A stretch of 59,849 nucleotides of DNA from Chloromonas sp. AAM2 (lineage: Eukaryota; Chlorophyta; Chlorophyceae; Chlamydomonadales; Chlamydomonadaceae): NCBI GenBank assembly GCA_004335635.1, contig QAXH01005239.1:37575-97423 (forward strand), given 5' to 3'. Below the pieces are notes generated by a model. It saw only the letters and a program-made list of their open reading frames with translations, made no database searches and was not told where the DNA came from. Within the stretch, counting starts at the first letter, position 1, and each line of letters begins with the position of its first letter. The translations under genes and the position numbers were made by a program. Positions 46,401-58,704 of this stretch are shown piece by piece.

Positions 46401-49400
46401 CAATCAATGTTGCTAGTCTCTGCTGTGCTGTGTGTGCGGCACGGCGCAGCAAGGTCATCTCTTGATTGTGGGACCGAGACTGACGCTCTTGCGCGGTGAT
46501 GCGCTCTGTCAGGCGCCGGCGCAACGACTCCTGAGCGCACAAGCCACACAACAGTGCAGGGATGTCCGTTGCTATCATCAGGGTGCACCCCGCGCACAGC
46601 TCGTTCACGACACTCAGCCTACACCTCTGTGCTCAATGTTGCGTGTCCCAACCTCCTCTTACCTGCTCCGAGCGTAATACTTTGAGCTCGGATTCCAGTG
46701 TGTGCACACGTGCTGCTGAGCGCTGCGTGTCCCGGTCTATGCGTTGGAGGTGAGCGTCTTGCAGTGCGCGCCGCAGCGAGCTGATCTGCGAACACAAGCA
46801 AGGAACACAGTGGGTGCACAAACACTTGATTGACAAGTTGTGAAGCGGCAGGGTCCTGCAAACACTCGGCGCTGCAATACTGAGCTATCCGTAACGGAGA
46901 AGGATGCCGGCATAACACGACGACAATGAAAGACAAACTTGAACTTCAAGCTCGCATTGCCTTGTACCTGCACTTGCGCCTTGGCGATATCGTCCTCGCA
47001 TTGCCTCCTGATTTGTTCCCTCTCCTCGGTTGTGCGCGCTACGAGGTCGCCTTCCAGCTCAAGCAACGCTTCGCGCAGGGCGCTGACCTCGCCCTCACGT
47101 GCGGCGATTTCCTCTTCCAAGGTTGCCATGCGCTCCTGCACAACGCAACCATGCAAGTGAAGTTGGGTCCACCTGCATGGCGACGCTTATGCACGGTCAT
47201 GCCCTATGTATCTGAGAGCCCAGGAACAAAACAGTGTCGGCGACCCAAGCTCACATACTAATAATTCACTGGTCCACTGCCTCTCATTAACCTCTGACGA
47301 TTACCTGCACGATATCTGGTGGACTCACCATACATAGCTTGTTGAGCTGCCTCGCCTGTGCCTCCTGCGCCGTAAGCGCCTCAATCAAGGCCTCCTGTGA
47401 TGCAATGGATCCTGACAGGTAGCGCATACGCTCTTCTAACACATCGCGCACGGCGGCAAAGTCATCGCGCTGCTGTTGCTGCGCTGCCTCCGCTGCGACA
47501 CGCTCGGCTTCCAAGACATCACGTTGCGCCTGGACAGCAGCTAGCTCCGCCAGAAGACTGTGGTGCTCAGCATCGGCAGACAATGCCTGCAATCATGACC
47601 AAGCTGCGACCGTGAAGAAGCGATCACAGACAGAAAACTGGCCGGTTTTTGGGAAGAAGAAGGCGCGGCAGTGGTGAGCAAGGAGATCACGGCCCATTGG
47701 CGGACAATTTCAGGATTTGCCGTGCGTTCACAGGTAAGTGCCGAAGGTTTGACATGGCAAAAAGCTGTTTCTGTTTGTTTCGCTAACCTACAAAAAACAT
47801 GCACACGGTTGGTTTTCACGTGCTCACCCTGATTTGCCCGGTGATCCTGAGCCGTCCCACACTGCTTGCCTCCGACACCTCCCCCAGCAGCACCACCTCC
47901 TCGTCCACCTCCTCAGCGGAGCGTCGCGCACAGTCCCCGGCCATGAGGGCCAGAAGCTCCAGCTGGGCATCGTCATGATGCACAAGCTGAGCTGTGCCTG
48001 CATCCGCAAGGCTGGCCATCTTTGCCATCGCACCACTGTCATCGCTGCTTTGCTCAGGAGCTGCGCCGGCTATCTCAGGGCTGGCCGGAGCAGCGCCGCT
48101 GTTAAAGCCATCCGGAGCTGGCCCATCTTCAGGTGGACCCTTGCTGCCAAGGGCAACTGTTACAAACCCACCGCTGCCTGCCACAACGACCACAGCGTCT
48201 CCGGTTGCCCTGTTCATGCCCTTCGTGCCTGCCGTTTCTTGTGCAACAGCAGTCTTGAGCTCCCGCATTGCTGCTGCTGCCTCGTTGCACACAGCACTAC
48301 GTGGCTGTCCACCACCCACACTGTCGCAACGCGATGATTGGTGTTGGAGCTGCGCAATGGTCTGCTGTGCAACGCGCAATTCACGCTGCTGATCGGCAAA
48401 TATTCGCTCGTCTTGCTTCAGATCCTGTCTCGCCTCCTGCAACTCTGTGACCACCTGATGCAGCTGTGCACGCAGTATTCCCATGTCCTCTGCTGAGGTC
48501 TCCTGCGCCTCTGTCCCTCTGCCCCCACCGCCGGGCTGCATACACGGACCATCAAGCTGGCCTGCTACACCCGACAACTGCGAGGCTGCCATGATCCGAA
48601 GCTGCACGTTTCCCAGAGTTTCCAACGCCTCTGTGCACAGCTCAACACTGCTGAGATCAGTGCCAGTCGCAAGCACCTGCGCTATGTCTTCAAAGGCAGC
48701 TTGACATGCCCCAGCCAGAGAGACACTTCCGCTTCTGACGGCAAAGAGCCCCCGCATCAGCGCAACTTGCAACGCATGAACATCTGCCTGAAGAGCGGTC
48801 AGGGAATCTGTGGCCTCCGACGCGCGCGTGATCTGCGGTCTGTTTCTGATGTTTCTCGCGCGATGTGCATACTTGAGCGTGGAAAGCGACTCCTCCAAGG
48901 AATCATCAGCAGGGCTAACGCAGGCCAGAAGCGTGGTTGTGCTGTTGCCTCCTAGGGAGTCCTGCAAGGACGTTGCGCGATTGTGAATGTCTCGTGACCT
49001 GTTGCAGGACAACTGTTTGCAGTGCGTTCCAGCTGCTATCAACACATTGACCTAATGCCTGAATGCCAGCTGAGATGTGCGTAGGGCGGCACAGCTAGGT
49101 CAGGGTCCTGGCACCACTCAAGCTTGCACAATTGCACACCCTCCTCTACTTCCTGCCTGCCGATCTCCTCTTACCTGCAGCAGGCGGGTCAGCTTCGAGT
49201 CGCGGTAGGGCACGTGCGTTACTCCCCAGCGCCGCTTGTCTCCTAGGGCGCTGATCACGTTGCCAAGCGCCAGCAGACCCTGTGAGCGGATACAAAAGTT
49301 GCTTTGCAGGGCCACGCCCAGCGCTGCACGTCGTTTTCACTGGGCATGAAATGCATGAGATGGTAGACCGCAATGGTGCTTCACTGCAGGCCGATGTTCG

Positions 49401-51821
49401 AATTGATGGCCAGACGCGGCAGATGCCCCCACCGTGCTGACATCCAAGCGCTACCTGGTGCCATGTACAGTGAGCGCTTCACCTGATTGATGTTCACGGC
49501 CTCTCGAAAGCGCGCCGCCGCGGCCTCAGCCCCCATCCAGTATGCACTCGCACGCGCCTGCGCACCCGTGCTGCGTTTGGTGCGTTCGCTGCCCGCTAAA
49601 TCAACCAGGTGCAACTTCGACACGAGGGAGCCCGTCATGTCGTCTCCAATGAAAGAGGCGCTTAGGCTTGTGCTGCTAGCCCTGATACGAGCAGGCCCTG
49701 GGCTGACAGAAGCACGCCGTAGCATGATAGTGCAGATGGCATGCGAGCGGCTGGAGCTTTCGTTCATGAACGTCTGGCTGGTAGACCTACGGCAAAGCAG
49801 TGGGACGCTTGGCCAGTTTGCTGGCAGCAGACGCTGACGCATAGCGCGAACATCAAGGCATGCGTCAATGCTCAACGTCAAGGCTTCCACTGTCGTTGGA
49901 CCTGCCTGTGGTGATAAAGCATTGAGGGCAGCATGACTGCATGATGATAGTCATACACCACTGGAGCATGAGGGCCGCATCTGTGCTGTGGCTACTCACG
50001 CGCCAAGGTGCCTAATCTGGTCAAGTTTCTCGTAGCTGTATGCACGCAATCCACATCTCATGAACACCTCAAAACACCTGAGAAGAGCGCTGCACACCTT
50101 GACATCCTCATGTGGAGGTTCCTGTTGCCCTCAGCTCCCCATGCCCTAAGTGTTGCCATGCTTTGCCTGCAGTATCAGGTTGCCTGACACTTGCCTGGCT
50201 GCAAGTGCCTCGTTGAGCAGGTGCATGAGGTCCTGTGCGCCGCGCACCTCCACCTCCCGCGCGCCTGACACACTGACTGTGCCGCACGCGGCCTCGCGCA
50301 TGGCCAACACCTGCCACGCACACATGAGCAGCAATCATGGCCTTGGGCTGGTAACAATCGGGTAGGCTATAGAAAGCAGGCCGTGCGTGCCACTTCCGCG
50401 TGCCTGACACTCTCTTGAGCAAGTTTGGATGCATGACTGGGATGCTCAAGCAAGGCACTAGTAGAGCTCCTTGCTTTTTCATGCATGTAATGACTAATGT
50501 GGTTGATACGGCTGAAGGCCAACCAGCCAACCAGTTGGGCAATGCCTGGGTAGCATACATCTGGCCATTTGAACGAACTGGCAGAGGCACCGGAACGGTT
50601 CAAGGAAACTGTGTGTGACGTGCCGTGAGGCAGTTGCACTTGTGAATGATGCAACTTCCTTGAGAAAAGCGCGAACACGCATGATGGATTACCCGTTGAT
50701 TTGGGATAGATTCATAACATGCAGGGTCTATCTTGATACTGTTACACGCTGCTGCTCTGTTCTGTCATGCATCACGGCAAGATAAGAGGGAGGCTTATGA
50801 GGCTGTATGCAACCCATGCGCCATGCGCACCTTGCTTGCTGTAGCAGGCGACAGGAGATCCTTGACCTCCTCATTGTAAATCTCCAAAAGAGTGATGCTG
50901 ACACGCAGGGAGCCAGATTCACCGGTCTGCATGAGAATCTGTTGCTGTTGCTGTTCCCGTTCCCGTGTCTCCAAACTGGAGAAGAGGTGCTGCACTACGC
51001 GTGGTGTCATGCCCACATGCATGCTTGTGTCTGGAGTTCCTGATGTAGATGCCAGTGCACCGGTGTCCAAGCCCATGGTGTATGTTTTCCTGCAAGATGA
51101 GAGGAATGTCCACGTTTCACAAGTCCAGACGTTTGCACGCAAAGGTGGTGACACTGGTAAAGAATGCTTGATGATGAAATGCATGCAGTATGGCCTTACC
51201 CTGCATGCAATCACATGTGCTAGATAGTCTTTCTTGCACTCACCCTGAGCCGGTCTGCCCATAAGCCATCACAGTGGCGTTTGAACCCTCCATGAAAGCG
51301 TCTACCAAAGGCCTCACACATTGTTCGAAGATGGACTCCTGCATGTTGCAAGGCAGGCCATGAATGATACCCGCTTGCAAGGACTAGACATGAGCCAAGC
51401 GGTGTGTGCATGCCATGCACCTTGTTCTATCTGACGCTCTCCATGCACCGAAACCCAGTGATGTGACGGGCACAGGCCACTGCAACGACTGGCATGCTCA
51501 TGCCCCATGCACATGCATACTTAAAGACCTTGCCAACGTTTTCCTTAAGACAGTATGGATGTCCACGTCGGCGTGCAAGTCCGCGTCCAAGGTGTTCCAG
51601 TGACAGTTCACACTGCACCGTACTGTGCTCACCTGGGTCGCTTCACTTCCGTAGACGTGATCAAACGTCAGCCTCCTATCTCTGCCTAGCGCCACACATT
51701 TCAGGTCCTCTTCAACCGTGATGCAGCTCTGCACACCATCTGCCAACTCCCTCGCGACGAATGGTCTGACACGTAATGCAACGCGCACGCGGGTATCTGC
51801 CTCCTGCTCCTGCTCCGCCAT
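43440..51821 (-). CDS. Kinesin-4 family motor (KIF21/KIF4-like), 1711 residues
   Basis: Plus-end microtubule motor. Fourteen exons close in phase: 51821-51633, 51338-51244, 51089-50831, 50310-50195, 49786-49483, 49279-49175, 48961-47828, 47586-47329, 47135-46968, 46785-46663, 46530-46369, 46132-45302, 45051-44893, 44672-43440. The motor is N-terminal (about 1-400): P-loop GQTGSGKT (90-97), switch I NESSSRSH (228-235), switch II DLAGSE (282-287), then [34 protein letters not shown] and a neck-proximal [17 protein letters not shown]. This pattern is typical of kinesin-4, close to KIF21. Residues about 400-1100 are coiled-coil with acidic and glycine-rich interruptions. The rest is Ser/Pro-rich, with many SPxR motifs suggestive of CDK-type phosphorylation or microtubule binding. 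No WD40 tail of the animal KIF21 type is present. Oddities are a GC-AG intron after exon 4 and about 14 extra residues after switch II. Confidence 0.93.
50193..50194 (-). other. GC donor of a GC-AG intron
   Basis: Kinesin exon 4 ends AG followed by GCAAGT, the classic GC-AG donor consensus. It is the only nearby donor giving the phase-2 join needed to read [18 protein letters not shown]. Confidence 0.7.
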
Positions 51822-52424
51822 TTCTTGAAAGCAGAATGCGGGCTGGTGCGCGAACTGTCGCTGAGCTGTTAGTCATCTCAACAACACGTGCCAACCAACT
51901 AACGGTGGAGCTGCTTCCAGTCTCCTGTCTGACGTGTTGACAGTAGTTGTTCCACTTTTCCGAGAGCTGTACTCCTGTGCGCATCTTGAACCCTTCTGTG
52001 TTCTTGGACTATGCCTCAGTAGCTGATCAGTACACGTTCTTGGCACAGCATGTGGGACTGCTGAGTTGGTGAGGCCCTCTGAGCTGAGCTTGTGAGACCA
52101 CGTGAGATTCGGATTTTTACATGGAGGGAGTGCACACCAAGCTTACTCAGGCCAGGTGGAGGAACCCCTGATCTGGCGTGCACATGCCATGTTTTGCCTG
52201 CAGCAGCTGGGGCAGGCAACAGCAGCTGGAGCAGGCAACAGCAGCTGGAGCAGGGAGCAAAACAAAAAGAAGCAGTGTTGGGCCCAGGCTCATGGCCTGC
52301 GCCAGTGCCTCAATGGCCAACTGGGTGTACATGCCCCCAGACTAGGAAACAAGCTGACAGCACGTACCACACTGGTAATAAGGGAATCCCTTTGCCAATC
52401 CCCATGCCAACACAGGTAGACGCG
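51822..52424. other. Intergenic stretch upstream of the kinesin, with a 19-base tandem repeat
   Basis: Kinesin promoter and 3' region of the next minus-strand gene. GGAGCAGGCAACAGCAGCT repeats about 2.5 times at 52207-52254. Nothing else is recognised. Confidence 0.5.
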
Positions 52425-52769
52425 TCATGGCAACCCAGTCGTGTCAGATGGCAACCTTACATCCTGCTGGATTTTGCCCTTCTCTGCCAGGAAACCGGCG
52501 TCAACATATACCAGGCCTTTGAACGGGTCCGTGGGGCTAGAGTCCCCTCAGGACAAGGCGCCCAGTCCCCACTGGGCTGCGACAGAGCAGATTGGGTTTC
52601 CAAACTGCTTGTACTTGTCCTGCTTGCTAACCTGATGTAGGACCTTGCCAGACCAGTCCGCATAAGCAATCTCCAGCCCACGGCGATCAGAGCCTTTTGA
52701 GAAATTCAACGGCAAATCCGCTGCTCTCAATTGTGCCTGCCCTACCGCGGCACTCCTCCGTGCAGCCAT
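52425..52769 (-). CDS. Small unrecognised protein, frame interrupted by an in-frame TGA
   Basis: Starting at ATG 52769, the frame reads a short basic leader, then NFSKGSDRRGLEIAYADWSG and GNPICSVAAQWGLGALS, and stops at TGA (52550-52548, codon 74). The same frame continues after the TGA with protein-like sequence GDSSPTDPFKGLVYVDAGFL, AEKGKIQQDV to a TGA at 52427-52425, 115 codons in all. Three readings are possible. An 84-base phase-0 intron could be removed (GTTAGC... to ...CCTGAG; CCT8 intron 1 is also 84 bases). The TGA could be the true stop. Or it could be recoded or a sequence error. The leader MAARRSAAVGQAQLRA might target an organelle. I do not recognise the family. It sits between two minus-strand genes. 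Confidence 0.45.
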
Positions 52770-53076
52770 ACAAACTCATGATGGTCCAGATGACATTGCA
52801 GTTAACATGTACAAATTTCTGTGTTAGGATCAACCTTGCCACATGGTCAGGCGTGGACTGCTGTTAGCTAAGGCTCCCCCTTGTACGTGCAACTTGTTGA
52901 TGATGATCACATGTCTTGATTAGCATTTACCGGCCGCTAAAAGATCGCAAAGCACATGAACCAGTCAAGCATCCGAGTCCATAAACGCTGCTTAGAGCTA
53001 TGCATGGGCCCTCTGACAAAACTCAAGACAAATTCCGAGAGCAAAGTTGAATCACCAGCATAAACGCCGGCACGGC
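52770..53076. other. Short intergenic region, nothing recognised
   Basis: 307 bases between the small gene's start and the methyltransferase stop codon. It should contain the small gene's promoter and the methyltransferase 3' UTR. Confidence 0.5.
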
Positions 53077-56000
53077 TTACACTTTCCTAACCAGCCGTGC
53101 TGCAAAGATACCATCCACTCCATGCACAGCAGGCAATGTCTGTAGAAACCCTTCAGGTGTGATTATTGAAACGTCTATGCCCTGTGCACGTGCTTCGTCA
53201 TGCTGAATCTGTTGTAGCTGGAACTCAGGGTGCTTGTTGAGGAACTGCTGCACTTGCTGCTGGTCCTCGTCAGCTTCAATGCTGCATGTGCTGTACACCA
53301 GCAAGCCACCGGGCCGGACAAGTGAAGCTGCGGAATCCAGGAGACGAGCCTGCAGCGCAATCACCAAGCAAAGTCAAGTGCTCCAGACTAGGCGAAGGCC
53401 GCCTGTGTTTATATCACAATGGCAGAGCACACCCGGGGTGGTAGGTGCAATAAATGGGGCTGCCTTCTTTCACTGGAGACCAGACCCAAAGCGGCAGCAG
53501 TAGCCATGAGCAATGAATTCGTGAAAGCACAGCCCGGGTTTGAGAGGTTGTAAAGATTCTGCCTTGCTTTCTATAGCCAAAGCTGTGTTTGCCTGCCTCC
53601 TAGCACTGCCAGCCAAGTTCACCAGGCACTGCCGGCCTGGCCTAGTCCACAGAGCACGGACGCAGCATTGCGCTGCGTATGCGCAGTACATTCTTCAGCC
53701 ACAAGGCGTGACCTCAAGTCATCAGTTTACGTTCCCCATCAGCACGATAGCTAAGCGCAAGCTAGGCCTTGGGTCATCCTCCAGTTGTGCTTGTCGCCCA
53801 CCTGCAACTCGACCAGCTGTTTCATGTCCTCCGGGGATCTCCTCCAGCGCAGGTCGGCGCGTTTGCACAGCACCCCGGTGCCCGAGCAGGGCGCGTCCAG
53901 GAGCACTCGGTCCCAAGCGGATCCCTGCAAGCCCCATGCGGGGGCGCAAAAAGGTTTTTCAAGTGATCAGGCATGACAACAGACACTTGATAGAACGTAA
54001 TGCCTCAATCAACACCTTGATGGATTCTGAATTTCTTTCCATTTGTTGACCCAGTGTCCCTGCCACACACGGCAACAATTCCTTGGCCGCCCCCCAATGA
54101 TAGATGGTGGGCTATACCACGTAGCGTGGGCATGTGCATGCCAGACGTGCAAGGCATTCTTTGCTTGCACAATGTGAGGGCGTATGCCAACCGTCAGGAC
54201 GGTACTCTGAGTGGCACCCAAAGCAGCAGCATGCAGTGCACACTGTGTCAGGGTCCATCGCACACCTGTGCTGCCTGGGCAGGCGCCCACTGCAGCAGGT
54301 CAGCCGCCTGCGTGCGGAGCATGTCCCGGGGCACGCCGTGCTTAGCGGCCATACCGTCCATGGCACGCACACGTGCACCGCTGATGTCTATCGCTGTGAT
54401 GGAGCCCTGCAGTGCATTGCAGTGACAAAGATGATCGGCACGCCACCAACAAACAGGTCATTGCCATACCGCTTATGATGCCAGAGCAAATTCATGCAAG
54501 CGTGCGATGGGCGCGCCTGTGTGACAATGCAGGCCCTGCACAGACTCGGACTCTCAGCACGTAAAGAACTCTATGGACAATACTCCACCCGGCTTAGTGA
54601 GGGAGTGTGCTCTGACCTGTCCCTTCATGCGTGCCGCTGCGTAGAGTGCCTTCCCCCCCGGGGCCGCGCAACAGTCCAGCAGCCGCTCTCCAGGTTGCGG
54701 GTTCAAGGCCAGGGCCACCACCACGCCCGACGAAACGTCCTGCACTGCGCACCGGCCCTGAGACACGTGACCCTGCACAGATGCACGTCTACATCCCTGT
54801 TTGAGGCCAGCTGTTTGGGCTGCAATCGGAGGCGCAAGAATTACAGCCCACTCTCACACCGATACATTAGCTGTTGCCGACAGCCCGTGAGCACGTGCGC
54901 CCTGCCTTCAAACGCTGGTATTCCAGAACCAAATCATTGCTTTCCAAGGTGATAAAATTCGGCAATGCCTTGCCACACCCCTGCCACACCCCTGCCTGGC
55001 GAGGATAGCTATACGGCAGGCATGCAATGAAATGATGAAAGGCTTCATGGTTGATTGGAGTGAAACAACGCCTGCATATATTGTGTACTCCTTTCTTGCG
55101 TGTGTCAGCTGTGTGCTACGTCCAGCCATGAGACACACAACTCGTCAGGCACGTGCCTTGCTCACCTCTGCCAGCAATGCCTGCAGCCCCGCCTTGACGT
55201 CCAGGAACTCTGAAGGATTGAGTGCATTGGGCGCCACGTCCACACCCTGCTCCCGCAGCAGATCCTCCAGTGCAGCAGGGGCCAGGCCCCGCAGAGTGTT
55301 GACGCGGACTGTGTACGTGGGAGGCCTGCACAATGTAATGCATCTCACAAGCAGCTGGTGGCACAATGCTGCGGCACAGCGCAGTGTGCTCCACACTTCT
55401 GTAGCAGCAGCAGCTCAACCGCACCAGCGGGTCACTGCCAGTTCTGGCCGCACTGGTGCCCAGTAGGAGTGTTGCATCGTGAAAGGCATGTGACCTCACC
55501 CATGCAATGCAGGCAAGTTGGCAAGTTGGCTGAAGCCCATGAAGCTGATGCATGCATGCCACCCGCATGACGTGATAGCAGCTGGTGCCCATCGCCTGCA
55601 GCAAGGAACGGCACCGCTCCCCTGCATGGCCGAGCCCCACCTGTTGTTGTGCTTCATGAGCGCCTCAGCGGCGTCAGTGCCCCATCGCTCCACCCAGCGC
55701 TTGACCATCCAGGTCGGGTGCGAGTGGGTTATGGCAAGGCAGCGCACCACATCACGGGAGCTGCTGCCAGACACTAGCTCAGACTGCAGCAGCACAGAGA
55801 GAGGTGGCGGCAGGCCATGGGCGGATTGCAAGGCACCACGTGTCCCTGCCAGCCAACAAGCGAACTTGTCCGGGACAAGGTTTGTCAAAGCCATCTTCTT
55901 GATTCCACTGCTCCCAGCCATGCTGGCACCACTAAACCCGCAAAGGTCTGTATTGCTTTACCAGCGTAGGTGTGCCACAAACGCCTCCACAAACCAGCTG

Positions 56001-58163
56001 TTCATCAGACAGTGCTATCACCTGCCCGGTGAATGGTGTACTTCCCGCCTCGCTTTGAGGGGTGACCACCACAAGCGGCAGCCAATCTCTGTTAGCCCAG
56101 TGGCTCCCCGTAACTTGGTATCCAAAACGTGGACAGGCTATTTAGGTATCCCTTGCACCATGTAAACCAGGCATGTAGCGTGTAAGCTGAAGGGCACCTG
56201 CTAAGCGGCCATCCAGGTCAGCAAACCATCCTGCATCGGTTGAACTTCCTGGCTGTATGCAGGGCGCTACCGACTGGTTGACCCACAACAAACGTGTTCC
56301 ATGGTCGGTCCACAGTACCGTGCGTGTGACCCTGGCTGTGCCCCACTGACCTTTGGGTCAGGCAGTGTGCCGGCCTCCCGGTGCCTCGCCGCTGACCGCA
56401 GCACTCCGTTCACAAACCGCACCGCGCCCTCGTTGGCGCCTGCCTGCCGCGCCAGCTCAGTAAATTCCCCCAGGGCATGGGGTGCCAGGGACATGTGCAA
56501 GAGCTCGTACAGCGCAAGGCGGAGTATCTGCATGGGCATGGAGTAGACGCCTGATGACTCAACGTGCCTGGTGTCCGAATTCTGCCAACTGCTGCATGCA
56601 CATGGCAGTCACCAGGTCTGAACCTTGTACGTGTCTTTCACGTGCGCTGTGGGTGTTCTTCACTGTACCCACGGTCCAGGTGTGAGTGGCGTGCTACCGA
56701 TAACCCTTGCTGTTTGGTGCAAGCTGCCACCCTTGAAGTGTGTCACTGACGCGGCACTCACGTTCTGCGTGTTCTGAGTAGTTTTGGTCAAGAAGCACAG
56801 TTATGAGTGGTGTGTCACTCACGCCTGGGTAGAGTGAGGCTCTTTACTCCTACCCAGAGTCCAGGCTTGAGCGGCCACCACCTGGCTCAAGTGCCATCTG
56901 TAAAACGTACAGTTTGTTTGAGCACAAGCTACCTGGAGGCGATGCGCTCCACCGTTTGCCACCTGCCTCCCACCTGCCTGACTTTCCCGTCCATGTCCGC
57001 TGGGCCTCTGCCCGACAGCGTGGACAGACTGTAGTCCAGCCGGCGCCGCCACCGAGTCACGCCGCTCACGAGGGAGCGCAGGGTGCGCTGCTGCCTGGGG
57101 GGCACGTGCACATGCAACACGTGCTTGTCCTGGTCACCATGGAGCATCAGCTGACCTGTCATGTGACGTGGTTTTAATGGTAGATGGTTGATGGACAGAT
57201 GCGGACATGAATGCCTGACCCAATGCAGATCTGCCCCAGAGCTGAATCACTCCACAACAGCTTGCCACATGGTAGAAAGGGCACTCACTTCAAGCAACAA
57301 GTGTGCACCTGCAGTGGTTGGTCTGACTCACATGGGTGCCAAGCCTGCTGCACTAGCGTTGAGGTCCTGTGTGATGCCCTGCCGCCCGCTGCTGCCCCAC
57401 TCGTCACTGTCTTCGTCCTCCTCTGTTGGAGCGCCCGGCGCGCCATTCACAAGGCCCGCATAGGCACCCTCCTTCTCAATACGCATCAGCTGCAGGCAGG
57501 CAGGCGCCAAGCATGTTCTGGACATACTGTGTCGTACGCAGGTCTTGCGCAAGAGACAAACGGCACATGACACTGTGCACTGGTCAATGTAAGCCGTACA
57601 ACTATGTTGTACAACATGCCGGCCTGCTTGATTCAAAAGTAGCGGCAAGGCGCTCAGAGTCGGGATGTGCATGTGTGGCTCTCTCATCAGCAGCATGGCT
57701 AGCACCTGATGAGAGAATGAGAGGCCATGTATCCTCTGACAGCTGAATCGTTATGTTGCAAGGTGGTTGGCCAGTACATGTGTGCTGCACAAACTCCAAT
57801 CGCTTGGCATGCCCATCTGCCATGCGCCACCATCACCATTCCACCATCACCAGTGCGTCATCACCACTCATGCATGCACACAGCTCATTGCGTCTTCACC
57901 TGCTGTACAGCAACCATGCGGGTACTGGCGGGTCTTGATGGCTCCCCAGACTGCCTGGGTGCCATATTGTCCATAGACCTATCTGGGCGCTGAATTGAAT
58001 CCGCGTGCTTGCGAGGCTGGCTTCGCTCTCGGCGTGGCTGAGAGTCTCGGAAGCTCCTGGTTGATGCATGGACGACAGTGTGTCTATGCAGCAATGACAG
58101 CCGCCAGGTTTGTTCGTCCCTGGCATACAGATGCGACACCGGTAGACTCTGGCCCAGCCTCAT
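53077..58163 (-). CDS. rsmB: RsmB-like 16S rRNA (cytosine-C5) methyltransferase with NusB domain, probably plastid
   Basis: Methylates a cytosine C5 in small-subunit rRNA (C967 in E. coli) using SAM. Ten exons close in phase to 571 residues: 58163-57900, 57489-57332, 57094-56974, 56527-56351, 55783-55641, 55325-55166, 54772-54617, 54406-54266, 53924-53802, 53349-53077. Residues 1-88 are Arg/Ser-rich and read as an organelle leader. A NusB-like RNA-binding domain follows ([39 protein letters not shown]), carrying an acidic insertion [13 protein letters not shown]. The catalytic part has [25 protein letters not shown], the SAM loop DCCAAPGGK (374-382), motif [10 protein letters not shown] (Cys453) and motif VI YSTCSIE (Cys503). 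Both cysteines of the NOL1/NOP2/Sun mechanism are therefore present. The bacterial-type architecture suggests work on plastid or mitochondrial ribosomes; the location is inferred. The ATG at 58163 is the first Met of a well-behaved leader exon. Confidence 0.9.
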
Positions 58164-58704
58164 TGTAATATAAATGTGAATCAGGACTCGCCGCCTGCGG
58201 GTAGGTTAGGGCCTTGCCTTGCGAAAATCACATAAGGTGGTGGGTCGTTACATCGTTCCAGGCGCGAGTAAAGCTACCTTGCTGACCCAGGGCTGACGGG
58301 TTGTGTTGCATCAACCCTGGTCACTCACACTCAACTAACCCTAGCTTGAACCCTAGCCTTCATCTTGCTTGAACTTCATCCAGTGGTTGAGTGTGTGCTC
58401 AACGGGTGCTGCTACCTTAACCTGCTAATAGTCCTGCGACGGGCAAGGAATGCTGAGTTCAACGATGGCCATAATGAATGAATGATGACCAGCGAGTTTG
58501 ACCTGTGGCTTCTTGGACACACTGGACAGGCGGAAAGCCCGTGTGTTGCCGGGAGGACAGGCCCCTTGCATATCTCCATAGCTTTCACAGTCAGAGCATG
58601 CCTGCCTCCAGGACTTTCCCTGTTGTACAAAGTGCTGAGGAGCACCGACAGGAGCAGTAGTAAGAGCTTGCTTGTGATAGACACCAGCCCCTGATCCTGG
58701 AAAC

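Noticed and set aside
47834..48392. Plus-strand open frames of 132-167 codons opposite kinesin exon 7
   Set aside because: Antisense shadows; the minus strand encodes the conserved motor end and coiled coil.
49483..49600. A very short intron explaining the kinesin insertion
   Set aside because: The only GT...AG pair spans 41 bases and breaks the reading frame.
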